Assembly: GCF_010667685.1 (NCBI RefSeq)
Contig: NZ_WHZW01000001.1
Coordinates: 181,848-245,847, forward strand
Direction of reading: 5' to 3'
DNA length: 64,000 bases
DNA from: Bifidobacterium aerophilum
GTDB taxonomy: Bacteria > Actinomycetota > Actinomycetes > Actinomycetales > Bifidobacteriaceae
Part shown: piece after piece, positions 53,262-63,761 of the stretch
Numbering within the stretch: position 1 is the stretch's first letter
How the letters are laid out: the number at the start of each line of letters is the position of its first letter
The notes under the pieces: generated by a model
Databases searched by the model: none
Told to the model about the DNA's origin: nothing
The model's input: the letters and a program-made list of their open reading frames with translations, nothing else
Made by a program: the position numbers and the translations under genes

Positions 53262-53981
53262 TCACTGCCGTTCGTTCATGTTGCGTGCACGCATCATGCT
53301 ACGGATCTTGCGGGCCGCGAACACGACGATGACCACGATGAAAACGACGATGACCGCATCCTCGAACACGCCGAGCGCGCCCTGGATCGAGCACCACCGG
53401 TCGCCGAGCAGGTAGCCGGCGGACACGAGGATCGTGTTCCATACCGCCGATCCGAGCAGCGTCCAGCCGGTGAACTGCATGAAGTTCATGCGGTTGAACC
53501 CGGCGGGGATCGAGATCAGCGAGCGCACGACCGGGATCACGCGGCCGATGAGCACGGACCAGGTGCCGTATCTGGTGAACCAGTCGTTGGCCTTGTTCAC
53601 GTCGTTGCGGCTGACGCCCGGAATCACGTCGGCGGCCCGGTGGATGCGGGCCAGGCCGACCCAGCGCGAGATGCCGTACAGCGCCCATGCGCCGAGCACG
53701 GATCCGACGGTGGCCCAGACGATCGCCTCGACGAGGTTCAGCGTGCCGCGGGCGGCGGTGAATCCGGCGAGCGGCAGGATCACTTCGCTGGGGATGGGCG
53801 GAAAGATCGATTCGAGGGCGATGGCGAGCGCCACGCCGATGCCGCCCACCGTTTCCATGAGGGTCACGAGCCAGTTCGTGATCATGCCGATCAGGCCGGT
53901 TTCGCCCGTCGTGCAGACGGGGATGTCGTTGGCGGCGAGCAGCAGTCCAGCTGCGGTCCCGGAAAAAGTCATAGGGGTCAT
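53262..53981 (-). CDS. DedA-family membrane protein
   Basis: 239-residue SNARE-associated/DedA-type protein, a family now linked to undecaprenyl-phosphate or phospholipid flipping. Features: ESIFPPIPSEVILPLAGFTAARG (acidic, membrane-reentrant), GAWALYGISRWVG, FTRYGTWSVLIGRVIPVVRSLISIPAGFNRM (the conserved F/R and R-x-P-x-R-S motif) and two C-terminal helices. It ends 11 nt before arc, so it heads the arc-dop transcript. The divergent serB start is only 29 nt away; start codon ATG 53981 or 53972. Confidence 0.88.
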   Translation of the reverse strand: MTPMTFSGTAAGLLLAANDIPVCTTGETGLIGMITNWLVTLMETVGGIGVALAIALESIFPPIPSEVILPLAGFTAARGTLNLVEAIVWATVGSVLGAWALYGISRWVGLARIHRAADVIPGVSRNDVNKANDWFTRYGTWSVLIGRVIPVVRSLISIPAGFNRMNFMQFTGWTLLGSAVWNTILVSAGYLLGDRWCSIQGALGVFEDAVIVVFIVVIVVFAARKIRSMMRARNMNERQ

Positions 53982-54010
53982 TGTCCCAACGTTTTTCGAC
54001 AATCAAAAGC

Positions 54011-54706
54011 ATGCTTGACGAAACATTGCAGGATCTTGACACGCCGACGCCCGAGGGGGACGTGCCGACGCTCGCCGAGCCCGGCCTGCTGGTGATGGAC
54101 GTGGATTCCACGCTGATCGACGAGGAGGTCATCGACCAGCTGGGCGAGGCGGCCGGATGCGGCGCCGAGATCGCCGCGGTGACCGAACGGGCGATGCGCG
54201 GCGAACTGGAGTTCTGCGAGGCGCTGCGCGCACGGGTCGCGCTGCTGCGCGGCCTGCCGGTTTCGGTGTTCGACACGGTGTACGAATCGCTGCATTTCAC
54301 GCGAGGCGCGCTGGAGCTCATCGACGAGCTGCACGCGCACGGCTGGAAGGTCGGCGTGGTGTCGGGCGGGTTCCATGAGGTGGTGGACCGGCTGGCGGAC
54401 GAAGCGCATATCGACTACTGGCTGGCGAACCGGCTGGAGGTCGCCGATGGTCTGCTGACCGGCCAGGTGGTCGGCGACATCGTGTGCAAGACGGTGAAGC
54501 TGCACGCGTTGCAGGCGTGGGCGAAGCGCGACGGGGTGCCGATGGGCCAGACCGTGGCCGTGGGCGACGGCGCGAACGACATTCCGATGATTCAGGCCGC
54601 CGGGCTCGGCATCGCGTTCTGCGCGAAGCCGAAGACCCAGCTGGCCGCCCATCACGCCATCAACGAGCGCGACCTTACCCAGGTCCTTCCCCTCCTGCGT
54701 CCCTGA
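54011..54706 (+). CDS. serB: Phosphoserine phosphatase
   Basis: HAD hydrolase making serine from phosphoserine, 231 residues. Motif I VMDVDSTLIDEEVIDQLGE, motif II GVVSGGFHEVVD, motif III Lys in CKTVKLHAL, motif IV AVGDGANDIPMIQAAG, then GIAFCAKP. The substrate-cap segment (GELEFCEALRARVALLRGLP) is typical of SerB. No ACT domain is present, unlike mycobacterial SerB2. There is little room for a promoter between it and the divergent DedA gene; GACAAT 7 nt before the ATG may be a -10 of a leaderless message. Confidence 0.92.
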   Translation: MLDETLQDLDTPTPEGDVPTLAEPGLLVMDVDSTLIDEEVIDQLGEAAGCGAEIAAVTERAMRGELEFCEALRARVALLRGLPVSVFDTVYESLHFTRGALELIDELHAHGWKVGVVSGGFHEVVDRLADEAHIDYWLANRLEVADGLLTGQVVGDIVCKTVKLHALQAWAKRDGVPMGQTVAVGDGANDIPMIQAAGLGIAFCAKPKTQLAAHHAINERDLTQVLPLLRP

Positions 54707-54755
54707 GCCCCCAAGTCGTCAAGCCTCCGAGCCACACACGTGGCCGCATATGCCA

Positions 54756-54805
54756 GTGGCGGGTTTCGCTCGCCGACGAGCAGGTCAGCGAGCGAAAACC
54801 GCCAC
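54756..54805. terminator. Inverted repeat between convergent serB and fmt
   Basis: 18-nt arms GTGGCGGGTTTCGCTCGC (54756-54773) and its inverse (54788-54805) with one difference and a 14-nt spacer; a GGCGCCTGAGCGCC palindrome follows. It suits termination from both sides. Confidence 0.7.
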
Positions 54806-54847
54806 GCGTCGAACGGCGCCTGAGCGCCGCATCCGAACGCCACACCG

Positions 54848-55819
54848 CTACGCGCAGTGGGCGTCGGCGGCAAGGCGGGCGCCTCGTGCCCAGTCGGCGG
54901 CGCGCATGGCCTTCTTGCCCTGCGCCTTGACCTCGAGCAGTTCAAGCGGATCGGACAGGGTGCCGACCCACACGTTCTTCTTGCCGGCCGCGATCACGCC
55001 GGGAGCCAGGCCGGCCGGCACGTGCGGGTGTTCCATGTCGGCCGGCTGCGCGCGCAGCACGTGCAGGGTCGTCGGTTCGGCGCCATCCGCATCGTCCGCG
55101 TGCAGCTCGCACCACGCGCCTGGGTTCGGCGTGCATGCGCGGATCTGGCAATCGACGTCGTTGACCGGCGCGTCGAAAATGATGTGCGCGCTGTCCACGG
55201 TGATCTTTTCGGCTTTCGCGTATTCGCCTTCCTGCTGCGGCACCGCGGCAGCACGCCCGGCCTCCACGGCCTCCATCGCGCGTACCAGCACGTTCGATCC
55301 GACCTGCGCGAGACGGTCCAGCAGTTCGCCGGCCGTCTCGTGCTTGCCGATCTCGGTTTCCAGCTGGGAGACGATCGGACCGGCGTCCATGCCGCGCGTG
55401 ATGCGGAACACGGTCACGCCGGTGGACCGGTCGCCGGCCCAGATGGCCCGCTGCGCGGGGGCCGCGCCGCGCCACTTGGGCAGCATGGAGAAATGCAGGT
55501 TGTACCAGCCGAGCGGCAGCGCGTCGAGCACCGGCTCCTTGAGGATCTTGCCGTAGGCGACGACCGCGGCGGCCTGCGCGCCGGTGGCGATCAGCTCGCT
55601 GATGAAGCAGTCCTCGGACGGATCGGATTCGATCACCGGCAGGTCGAGTTCGATCGCGGCCTGCTTGACCGGGCTCGGCGTGAGCCTGCGGCCGCGTCCG
55701 GTCGGCGCGTCGGGACGGGTCAGCACGGCCACGATCTCGACGTGTTCGGTGTCGGCGGCCAGCGCGCGCAACGACGGCACGGCCACATCGGGGGTTCCCG
55801 CAAACAGAATCTTCAGCAA
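54848..55819 (-). CDS. fmt: Methionyl-tRNA formyltransferase
   Basis: Formylates initiator Met-tRNA using 10-formyl-THF. 323 residues: [67 protein letters not shown] (catalytic Asn/His/Asp region) and a C-terminal OB domain. The start is a TTG at 55819 with AAGGAG 7 nt before it. A three-codon out-of-frame ATG-ATT-TGC-TGA frame overlaps this start. Downstream of a HAD hydrolase gene, 87 nt away. Confidence 0.95.
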   Translation of the reverse strand: MLKILFAGTPDVAVPSLRALAADTEHVEIVAVLTRPDAPTGRGRRLTPSPVKQAAIELDLPVIESDPSEDCFISELIATGAQAAAVVAYGKILKEPVLDALPLGWYNLHFSMLPKWRGAAPAQRAIWAGDRSTGVTVFRITRGMDAGPIVSQLETEIGKHETAGELLDRLAQVGSNVLVRAMEAVEAGRAAAVPQQEGEYAKAEKITVDSAHIIFDAPVNDVDCQIRACTPNPGAWCELHADDADGAEPTTLHVLRAQPADMEHPHVPAGLAPGVIAAGKKNVWVGTLSDPLELLEVKAQGKKAMRAADWARGARLAADAHCA

Positions 55820-55906
55820 ATCATCACTCCTTAACGCTCATGCCCTCTGTCACGGCATGTCATTCATCGCATATCGATCGGATACCGTGTGACCCGCGGC
55901 GCCGTG

Positions 55907-56620
55907 CTAACGCACGCTGCTGACGCCGGGGATGTCCACGCCCTGTCCGATGAGGATCTCGCGCAGCTTGCGCGGGTCGGAGAACCTGACGCCGCGGATG
56001 CCGGCCTCGTTCGCGCCGACGATGTTCATGGCCTTGTCGTCGACGAACACGCTGCCGGACGCCTCGATGCCGAACCGACGAAGGGCCTCGTCGTAGATGT
56101 CGCGGTGCGGTTTGCGCAGCTTCACGAATCCGGACACGAGCTTGCCGTCGAGGTGCCGCAGGATTCCGCAGTTCTCCTCGGCGCAGTGGAACAGGGTCTT
56201 CTCCCAGTTCGACAGGCCCCACACGCCGATGCCGGCCGCCTTGAGGTCGTCGACGAGCACGCGCATGCCCGGAACGACGCCGGTGAGCGAGTCCTCGAAA
56301 TTGTCGATGTAGTAGCGCAGGATGCCGGCCCACTGCTCGCCGTGGGTCTCGCCCATCCATGCGATCGCGGCGTCCGGCTCCTCGCCGCCGTCCATCATGT
56401 CGTTCGCGTCGTAGAATCCGGAAACGTCGTTGTCGAGGAACCGGTCGATCGTCTCCTGATCGTAGCGTGCGACCAGCGCGGAGGCGGGATCCCAGTAGAT
56501 CAGCACGTTGCCGAAGTCGAAGATCACGTCGGTGATCGGCTTGCCCGCGGCCGACGCGGCATTGCCGTCCGCCACCAGCACGTCGTGTTCCATGTCGGGT
56601 TCGCCCGGCCAACCTTTCAT
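55907..56620 (-). CDS. HAD-superfamily (IA) hydrolase
   Basis: 237-residue haloacid-dehalogenase-like phosphatase. Motif I DVIFDFGNVLIYWD (nucleophile Asp and acid Asp replaced in part by FDFGN, as in the YihX/epoxide hydrolase-N type), motif II GLSNWE, Lys in VKLRKPHRDIY and motif IV VFVDDKAMNIVGA. This set is that of YihX-like alpha-D-glucose-1-phosphate phosphatases. The N-terminus before residue 30 is a short unusual leader. GGAGGA favours ATG 56620 over 56659. Between priA and fmt on the same strand. Confidence 0.85.
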   Translation of the reverse strand: MKGWPGEPDMEHDVLVADGNAASAAGKPITDVIFDFGNVLIYWDPASALVARYDQETIDRFLDNDVSGFYDANDMMDGGEEPDAAIAWMGETHGEQWAGILRYYIDNFEDSLTGVVPGMRVLVDDLKAAGIGVWGLSNWEKTLFHCAEENCGILRHLDGKLVSGFVKLRKPHRDIYDEALRRFGIEASGSVFVDDKAMNIVGANEAGIRGVRFSDPRKLREILIGQGVDIPGVSSVR

Positions 56621-56690
56621 ATCGTCCTCCAATCGCCATGACCGTTCGGTCGATTCCATACGTATCGTCCCATGCCGCGCCGACCGCCGG

Positions 56691-59063
56691 TCAGATCAGA
56701 TCCTTCGGGTCAAGCCGGAACCGCAGTTCTCCGGGCGTGCGCGAGGCGACGTGCCGTGCGACGACGGCGCGCAGGCGGATCGCCAGTTCCGCCCGCCGCG
56801 GCTGGCCGACGCGTATGACGGCCTTGACCCGATCCGCGGTGTCCTCAAGTTCGCGCGCGTTGATCGTCGCCGGCTGCGGGATCGGCACCGGTCCGAGTAC
56901 GGCCGGCAGGTCAACCGTCGCGGGCATGTCCAACGGCCCGTCGGTCATCGCCGTGCCGTCCGGGGAACCGTCGCCGGGGTCGCCGGTCGGTTCGTCGTCT
57001 CCGATCACGTTGCGCACGGTCACGTTCGCCCAGTCGCCGTCCAGCACACCGACCTCGGACAGGGCTTTCATGACCGCGTCGCGACGTCCCCACACGCAAG
57101 CGGCGGCCACGACCGGCGGCAGTCCGGTCTGCGCGCGTTCCTCGATCTCGCGCCCGGCCAGCAGCGTCGGATTCCACAGCATCAACGACCGGGCAATCAC
57201 CGGATCGGTCTCTCCGATCAGCAGTCCCTGCCCGCCACGGGAACGCGGCGCGCACAGCGTCATCGACCGCATCCACGACGACAGCGCGTCGCATCGCGCA
57301 TCCACGCCGGGCGCGTACAGACTCGTCCACGCGTCCAGGATCGCCACGGCGCGGTATTCGCCCGGCTTGCCGTCGGTCTGCAACACGCGCGGTTCGCAGC
57401 CGGGCGTGGCGATGACGATCTGCGGCGTGGCGACGATCGACGCGATGATGCCTCGCGGCTGGCTGCGCGACGACATGACGATGGGCACGCCGCGGAACAG
57501 TCCGGCGAGTTCCTGCGCGGTGCCAGCAGCTCCGACGCGCACGACGCGCAGGCGGTCGCCGTGGCATCCGGGACAGGTCCAGTTCACGGCGGCCGCGCCG
57601 CACCACCGGCATCGTATGCCGCCCGACATGCCTCCCGGATGTTTCACGGATTGTTCCACGACTTGTTCGAGAGGTCCGGTGCATCGCGCGCACCGCGCCT
57701 GCCGGTGGCATCGCGCGCAACTGAGCGCCTGGGCGATGCCGTCCGCGGGAATGGACAGCAGTACCGGACCGCTTCGCAACGCCTCGGTCAGGATGCGCAC
57801 CGCCGTATGCGGCACGCGCGCGCCGATGCTCGGATCGGCAAGCCTCGCCAGCTCGTCGCGGTTCAGCCACCGGATCCACGGACTGCTCTCCTTGAGCACG
57901 GCGGGCAGCGGACGCACCGGAGACGAGAAGCCGCTGGTCGGCGTCTCGCGCACCACGGACGGATCCCCGTCGCCGTTCGTCTCCCACTGGCTGATCGGAC
58001 TGCGCGCGTTCGCCAGCGCCACGAACACGCCGCCATGGGCCTTGGCACGCAGACGCAGCACGCCGCGCGCGTTCGGATACGGCATGAACCCATCCATGTT
58101 CTGATAGGCGAGATCATCGACGATCGCGAACAACGCCGGTCCCTCGACCGGGGCATACATGGCAGAGCGCGCGCCGATCACGCATCGCACCTGACCGGTC
58201 GACACGGCCAGATACGCGCGGTATCGTTCGGCGGGCGGCATCGCACTGCCCTCAAGCACGGCGAAGTCGCCGCTGTACCCACCGTGCGTGGCATGATCCG
58301 GCGCGAAACGGCGCAGTCCGCAGTCCCCCGCCAGCACACCGGCGAGATCGTCCACCTCACGTGCGGTCGGCAGCACGATCACCGCCGACTTTCCGGCGAG
58401 CAACGCGTCAAGGATCATGTATGCGAGGTCACGCGCCCAGCGCAGGGCCCCGGGCATCGCGTCCACGACGAACGACGCGAATCCCCGTCCCTCGATGGCG
58501 GCGTGCAGCCGTTCCGCACCGTCATACGACCGTCGCAGGGCGGCAAGCCCGTCGGCGAGCGCCTTCGACTGCGGTTCGCCGAACCGTTCGTGTCCCTGCC
58601 ACAAGCCGGACGCGGCCAGCTGCTGTTCCTTGTCGATGCGGGCGACGCGCGCGGGAACGGCCAGCCGCAGGATGTTCGCGCGCGTGCCGCCGTAGGCGTC
58701 CGCGATCAGCGTGATGTCCTCGCGCATCGACGCCGATACCAGCGGCGACGGCGTGAGCACCCGTTCGATGTACCGCAGCGACGAAGCCGGCGTCTCACTG
58801 GATGCGACGCGATCCCAGATGATGCCGTTCACCCGTTGCCCGCCGAACCGCACGCGCACCATCGCGCCGGGGACGGCCTGATCGGATTGGCGTTCCTCGA
58901 CAAGATAGTCGAACGTGCGTCCCAGATGCGTGGCCTGCACGTCGAGCACGACCCGCACGACCGGGTTCTCTGCGGCGGGGATCTTCTCCTCGGGCGCGCG
59001 CCGGCGACGTCTGGGGGTCGCGAACCCGTCAAACGTCAGCTGTTCGGCATGCGGTGAGGTCAT
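56691..59063 (-). CDS. priA: Replication restart protein PriA, actinobacterial form without intact helicase motifs
   Basis: 790 residues. The N-terminal DNA-binding domain (VRVVLDVQATHLGRTFDYLVEE, VRFGGQRVNGIIWD) and zinc-binding pairs (CARCHRQARCARC, CRWC, CPGC) are PriA-like, and the length is normal. The helicase part is degenerate: the Walker A position reads LLAGKSAVIVLPTAREV without GxGKT, and the DEEH box position reads AIVDDLAYQN. It may load the replisome but not unwind DNA as an ATPase. This is common in actinobacteria. Upstream of the HAD gene by 70 nt. Confidence 0.92.
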   Translation of the reverse strand: MTSPHAEQLTFDGFATPRRRRRAPEEKIPAAENPVVRVVLDVQATHLGRTFDYLVEERQSDQAVPGAMVRVRFGGQRVNGIIWDRVASSETPASSLRYIERVLTPSPLVSASMREDITLIADAYGGTRANILRLAVPARVARIDKEQQLAASGLWQGHERFGEPQSKALADGLAALRRSYDGAERLHAAIEGRGFASFVVDAMPGALRWARDLAYMILDALLAGKSAVIVLPTAREVDDLAGVLAGDCGLRRFAPDHATHGGYSGDFAVLEGSAMPPAERYRAYLAVSTGQVRCVIGARSAMYAPVEGPALFAIVDDLAYQNMDGFMPYPNARGVLRLRAKAHGGVFVALANARSPISQWETNGDGDPSVVRETPTSGFSSPVRPLPAVLKESSPWIRWLNRDELARLADPSIGARVPHTAVRILTEALRSGPVLLSIPADGIAQALSCARCHRQARCARCTGPLEQVVEQSVKHPGGMSGGIRCRWCGAAAVNWTCPGCHGDRLRVVRVGAAGTAQELAGLFRGVPIVMSSRSQPRGIIASIVATPQIVIATPGCEPRVLQTDGKPGEYRAVAILDAWTSLYAPGVDARCDALSSWMRSMTLCAPRSRGGQGLLIGETDPVIARSLMLWNPTLLAGREIEERAQTGLPPVVAAACVWGRRDAVMKALSEVGVLDGDWANVTVRNVIGDDEPTGDPGDGSPDGTAMTDGPLDMPATVDLPAVLGPVPIPQPATINARELEDTADRVKAVIRVGQPRRAELAIRLRAVVARHVASRTPGELRFRLDPKDLI

Positions 59064-59160
59064 ATCTCATTTTCTACCACAGACGATGCGGACATTGACG
59101 GCATGCCATCAGCATGATCGGAGACCGGCTGATGCACGGCCGTTCCGCACCGTCCACAAA

Positions 59161-60465
59161 TCAGGCCTTCCACCACGGACGCAGCGGATACCACCTGCCG
59201 TCCGGGTGTCCGACGCGATCGGGCTTGACCGCGAGGAACTGGTGCACCTGAATGCCGTCCAGCTCGAAGTTCAGCGCGCATGCGGCCATGTACAGGCCCC
59301 ACACCTTCGCGCGCTCGAATCCGACCTCGGCCACGGCCTCGTCCCAATGCTCGGCGAGGTTGTGGTTCCAGTGATGCAGCGTCAGCGCGTAATGCTGGCG
59401 CAGGTTCTCCTGATGCACCACGTTGAAGCCGGCGTCGTGGATGCACGATTCGATGAATCCGGGCGCGCCGAGGTCTCCGTCGGGGAAGATGTACCGGTCG
59501 AGGAATTCGTCGGTGCCGGGCTTGCCGTGGGGCTTGTCATGGCTGATGGTGATCTGGTGGTTGAGCAGTCGGCCGCAGGGCTTCAAAAGCTTGAACATCT
59601 CTTCGAAGTAGCTCTGGTAGTTCTTCACGCCGACGTGCTCCATCATGCCGATCGAGCAGATGCCGTCGAAGTCGCGTTCGGGCACGTCGCGGTAGTCCAT
59701 CACGCGCAGTTCCGCGAGACCCTCCAGTCCCTCGCGCCTGATCCATTCCTGACCGTATTCGATCTGCTCCTTCGACAGCGATACGCCAAGCGCCTTGATG
59801 CCGCGCTTGGCCGCTTCGATCACGAGCGTGCCCCAGCCGCAGCCGATGTCGAGCAGCCGGTCGCCGGGCTTCAGCCCCAGCTTGTCGAGCACGAGACGGA
59901 TCTTGTTGAGCTGCGCGTCCTCCAGGCTCGTGTCCTCGGTCGGGAACACGGCGCACGTGTACGTCATGGTCGGCCCGAGGAAGTTGCGGTAGAAGTCGTT
60001 GGACAGGTCGTAGTGGAAGCTCACGGTTTCGCTGTCGGCCTTCTCGGTGTGCGGCAGCAGGCCGGACTTGATGCGTTCGAACTTCGACGGTCCTTCGGTC
60101 TTCGGCACGGGCGGCTTGCGGTAGCCGTGGCTGAGGATCGCGCCTCCGACCTTGGCGATGCCGAGTGGCGTCAGCGGGCGCACGTACGGCGCGACCGAGA
60201 GCAGCTGCCGAAGCTGGGGATACGGATCGGCATAGTCGATGCCCTTGATGTCGAAATCGCCGAGCACGTACGCGCGCACCGCGCCGATTTCGTTGGGATG
60301 GGTAAGCAGTTGGTAGACCGCGTTCGGATTGTTGACCGTGACGACCAGATCGGCAGTTTCGGGGCCGAACGTCGATCCGTCGAACGCTTCGACGCGCAGC
60401 AGCGGATTCGGCTGGATGAATTCAGCGACCATCTCGCCGACGGTCATCGTTTTGCCGTAACCCAT
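59161..60465 (-). CDS. cfa: Cyclopropane-fatty-acyl-phospholipid synthase
   Basis: SAM-dependent enzyme that turns unsaturated phospholipid acyl chains into cyclopropane chains. 434 residues: N-terminal lipid-associated region (residues 1-130), VSFHYDLSNDFYRNFLGPTMTYTCAVF, SAM site LLDIGCGWGTLVIEAA, GVSLSKEQIEYG, GMMEHVGVKNY and a C-terminus with HHWNHNLAEHWDEAVAEVG. The catalytic bicarbonate-site residues (Glu/His/Tyr of GMMEHVG) appear intact. It lies 403 bp after metK on the same strand, which supplies its SAM cofactor. Confidence 0.93.
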   Translation of the reverse strand: MGYGKTMTVGEMVAEFIQPNPLLRVEAFDGSTFGPETADLVVTVNNPNAVYQLLTHPNEIGAVRAYVLGDFDIKGIDYADPYPQLRQLLSVAPYVRPLTPLGIAKVGGAILSHGYRKPPVPKTEGPSKFERIKSGLLPHTEKADSETVSFHYDLSNDFYRNFLGPTMTYTCAVFPTEDTSLEDAQLNKIRLVLDKLGLKPGDRLLDIGCGWGTLVIEAAKRGIKALGVSLSKEQIEYGQEWIRREGLEGLAELRVMDYRDVPERDFDGICSIGMMEHVGVKNYQSYFEEMFKLLKPCGRLLNHQITISHDKPHGKPGTDEFLDRYIFPDGDLGAPGFIESCIHDAGFNVVHQENLRQHYALTLHHWNHNLAEHWDEAVAEVGFERAKVWGLYMAACALNFELDGIQVHQFLAVKPDRVGHPDGRWYPLRPWWKA

Positions 60466-60868
60466 GATTCTTCGCCTCTTTCGTGGATGTTTGTCGTGAT
60501 ATTGGTTACGCGTATTCGTTGATGTGAGTTTCGTTACGCTGTCGTTTGCAAAAAGCGCCCGCCGCGAACACACGTCACGGCAGGCGCCATAGTCTGTCAT
60601 TGAATTATTGATTCGACCGTTCCTCTTGTTCCCCTGAAGGGCGACAGTGACGGTGATACAGGTCGCTTTGTCCTCCCTTTTTCCTTGCTCCTCCTGAGGG
60701 GGGCAAGGGGAAGGAACGACCACGGCGGCGCTGGCACAATGTAGGCATCGCCCGGGCTCGCCCCTGCTCCCCCTGAAGGGGGAGCTGTCAGCGAAGCTGA
60801 CTGAGGGGGGTGACACACCCAACACATCAGGCCCGTCATCACGGCCCGACGGTTCCCAGCCGAACCCG
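60466..60868. other. 403-bp gene-free stretch with degenerate repeats
   Basis: No protein gene seen. It holds the CCCCCTGAAGGGGG element at 60766-60812 and two looser relatives (near 60630-60655, CCCCTGAAGGGCGACAG; and near 60687-60710, CTCCTGAGGGGGGCAAGG), plus the upstream region of cfa. Confidence 0.55.
60766..60812. repeat. CCCCCTGAAGGGGG / TCAGCGAAGCTGA double-hairpin repeat
   Basis: GCTCCCCCTGAAGGGGGAGC (60766-60785), then TCAGC-GAA-GCTGA (60788-60800) and a closing CTGAGGGGGGTG. The closing G run can also pair with the first C run. I recall nearly identical elements scattered between genes in several gut bacteria. It looks like a REP or MITE-like element rather than a gene-specific terminator. 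Confidence 0.65.
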
Positions 60869-62083
<1,215 letters not shown>

Positions 62084-62255
62084 ACGCGCACCTTCTTCAT
62101 GCCGCACCGTTTCCCCATTCGCATCCGTCTGCGGCCACGACGAATCGGATCCATTGGCCTGTCGCCCGCGTACGCAACGGAACGCGCGCCCGGTCACACC
62201 CCGACCGGCATCGTCCGTCACGTGCGCCGTTGCCGTGCCATTAGCTTCAACATAA

Positions 62256-62316
62256 TACGCCCCACCGGCATGTTGTCGTGAAGATCATTTCTCGCACGAC
62301 GTACCGATGGGGCGTA
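62256..62316 (-). terminator. Large hairpin between rpoZ and metK
   Basis: TACGCCCCACCGG (62256-62268) pairs with CCGATGGGGCGTA (62304-62316), one G-U-type difference, and inside it GTCGTG pairs with CACGAC. On the minus strand it is followed by TTATGTT. It probably ends rpoZ, and the same TATTAT could be the metK -10. Confidence 0.55.
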
Positions 62317-62380
62317 TACGATATGATTTGCGGTTCATCGCCCGGCGATGCCGTTAGGACCGACGCCGGACGATTCGCGA

Positions 62381-62665
62381 TCAGTTGCCTTCGCTCAGAT
62401 CGTCCTCGCCAAGGGTTTCCTCAAGCAGGCCCTCGTTGATCTCACGGAACGCGATGGACAGCGGCTTCTCCTGGTTCTGGTATTCGACCAGCGGGCCGAC
62501 GTTCTGCAGCAGGCCCTCGTTGAGCTGCGTGAAGTAGGAGTTGATCTGGCGGGCTCGCTTGGCCGCGAAGATCGCCAGAGCGTACTTGGAATCAGCATGC
62601 TCCATCAGATCGTCGATCGGCGGATTCGCAAGTCCCTGCGGGTGAGGATCGGTGCCAAAAGCCAT
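62381..62665 (-). CDS. rpoZ: RNA polymerase omega subunit
   Basis: 94-residue assembly subunit of RNA polymerase. Contains [32 protein letters not shown], the conserved region that wraps the beta-prime C-terminus, and a C-terminus [27 protein letters not shown] lies before ATG 62665; the frame upstream to 62746 lacks support. It precedes metK on the same strand; the usual gmk neighbour is not present here. Confidence 0.94.
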   Translation of the reverse strand: MAFGTDPHPQGLANPPIDDLMEHADSKYALAIFAAKRARQINSYFTQLNEGLLQNVGPLVEYQNQEKPLSIAFREINEGLLEETLGEDDLSEGN

Positions 62666-62852
62666 GATGTTGTTCTCCGAATCATCAATAATCAGCGTAC
62701 AGCTATTCCAACCTAACGAATATACCCCGACCCCTTGTCTTTGCATTCACCGCAATGATCCACGACATGCACCCCACAAACACCCCGAACGTGCTAGTCT
62801 CGGCATAACGGCTACGGCAACGACGCCGAGCCCCGAACAGAACGGAGGTCGT

Positions 62853-63704
62853 ATGACCGACGAGACAGTATTCGACCAATATCCCCTTGACCAGTGGAAA
62901 AACCCGGATCATCGCATCATGGACCGGTTCTCTCTGGTCGGCAAGAAGGGCTTCGTGACCGGCGGCGCCGGCGGACTGGGGCGCAACACCGCTGCGGCGT
63001 GGGCCGAGGCGGGTGCCGACGTGGCCATCGTGGACCTGCCGCGCACCCGGGACACACTCGAACCGCTGGCCGCGGAGCTGTCCGCACGATACGACGTCAA
63101 CATCGTGCCGCTGTATTGCGACGTATCCGATCGCAGCCAGGTCGAGGCACTGAAAACGTCGCTGATCGACGCGATCGGCACCGTAGACATCGCGTTCATC
63201 AATGCCGGCGTCAACGTGCCCGGCGATGACGCGGACGAGCCGTACGAAGTCTGGCAGAAGACCATCGACATCAATCTGACCGGCGCTTACATGACCGCGC
63301 AGATGGCCCAGCACATCATGCGCGAGCATCATCACGGCGGGTCGCTGATCTTCACCTCGTCATTGTCCGGGCACAACGCCAACTTCATCGGCGGCGGCCC
63401 ATCCCCCGTGGCCGCGTATGGCGCGACCAAGGCCGGCATCTACGAGTACGCGCGCTATCTGGCTGCGGCGTTGGCGCCATACGGCATCCGTTCGAACGCG
63501 GTGTCGCCGGGATACGTCTGGTCCGGTATCTTCGACGGACGCATCACGCCTGAGGGGCATGATCTCATGATCGCGCCGGTGCCGATGCACCGGTTCGGCA
63601 CCAATGAGGAGATCGCCTCGACGGTGCTGTTCCTCGCCAGCGATGCCTCGTCGTACATCACCGGCACGAACATCCAAGTGGATGGCGGGTATTCCGTGTA
63701 CTGA
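62853..63704 (+). CDS. Short-chain dehydrogenase/reductase
   Basis: 283-residue classical SDR. An N-terminal leader (MTDETVFDQYPLDQWKNP, residues 1-24) precedes the cofactor site VTGGAGGLGRNTA. NAGVNVPGD, FTSSLSGHNANFI and AYGATKAGIYEYARYL give the catalytic Asn, Ser and Tyr-Lys; the C-terminus is YITGTNIQVDGGYSVY. The leader and the sequence resemble sorbitol- or mannitol-type polyol dehydrogenases of the family, but the substrate is not certain. The ribosome site GGAGG sets the start. Convergent with the rRNA operon. Confidence 0.9.
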   Translation: MTDETVFDQYPLDQWKNPDHRIMDRFSLVGKKGFVTGGAGGLGRNTAAAWAEAGADVAIVDLPRTRDTLEPLAAELSARYDVNIVPLYCDVSDRSQVEALKTSLIDAIGTVDIAFINAGVNVPGDDADEPYEVWQKTIDINLTGAYMTAQMAQHIMREHHHGGSLIFTSSLSGHNANFIGGGPSPVAAYGATKAGIYEYARYLAAALAPYGIRSNAVSPGYVWSGIFDGRITPEGHDLMIAPVPMHRFGTNEEIASTVLFLASDASSYITGTNIQVDGGYSVY

Positions 63705-63717
63705 CCGTAGATATGCG

Positions 63718-63750
63718 GAAAGCCCCGAACCGTCGTGGTTCTGGGCTTTC
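63718..63750. terminator. Two-way terminator between the SDR gene and 5S rRNA
   Basis: GAAAGCCC plus GAACC (63718-63731) pairs with GGTTC plus GGGCTTTC (63737-63750) around one C-T mismatch, with T residues on both sides. Confidence 0.88.
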
Positions 63751-63761
63751 GTTAAGTAGTA

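Noticed and set aside
62084..62380. SAM riboswitch in front of metK
   Set aside because: I looked for SAM-I, SAM-II and SAM-IV core motifs and saw none; only the nested hairpin is present.
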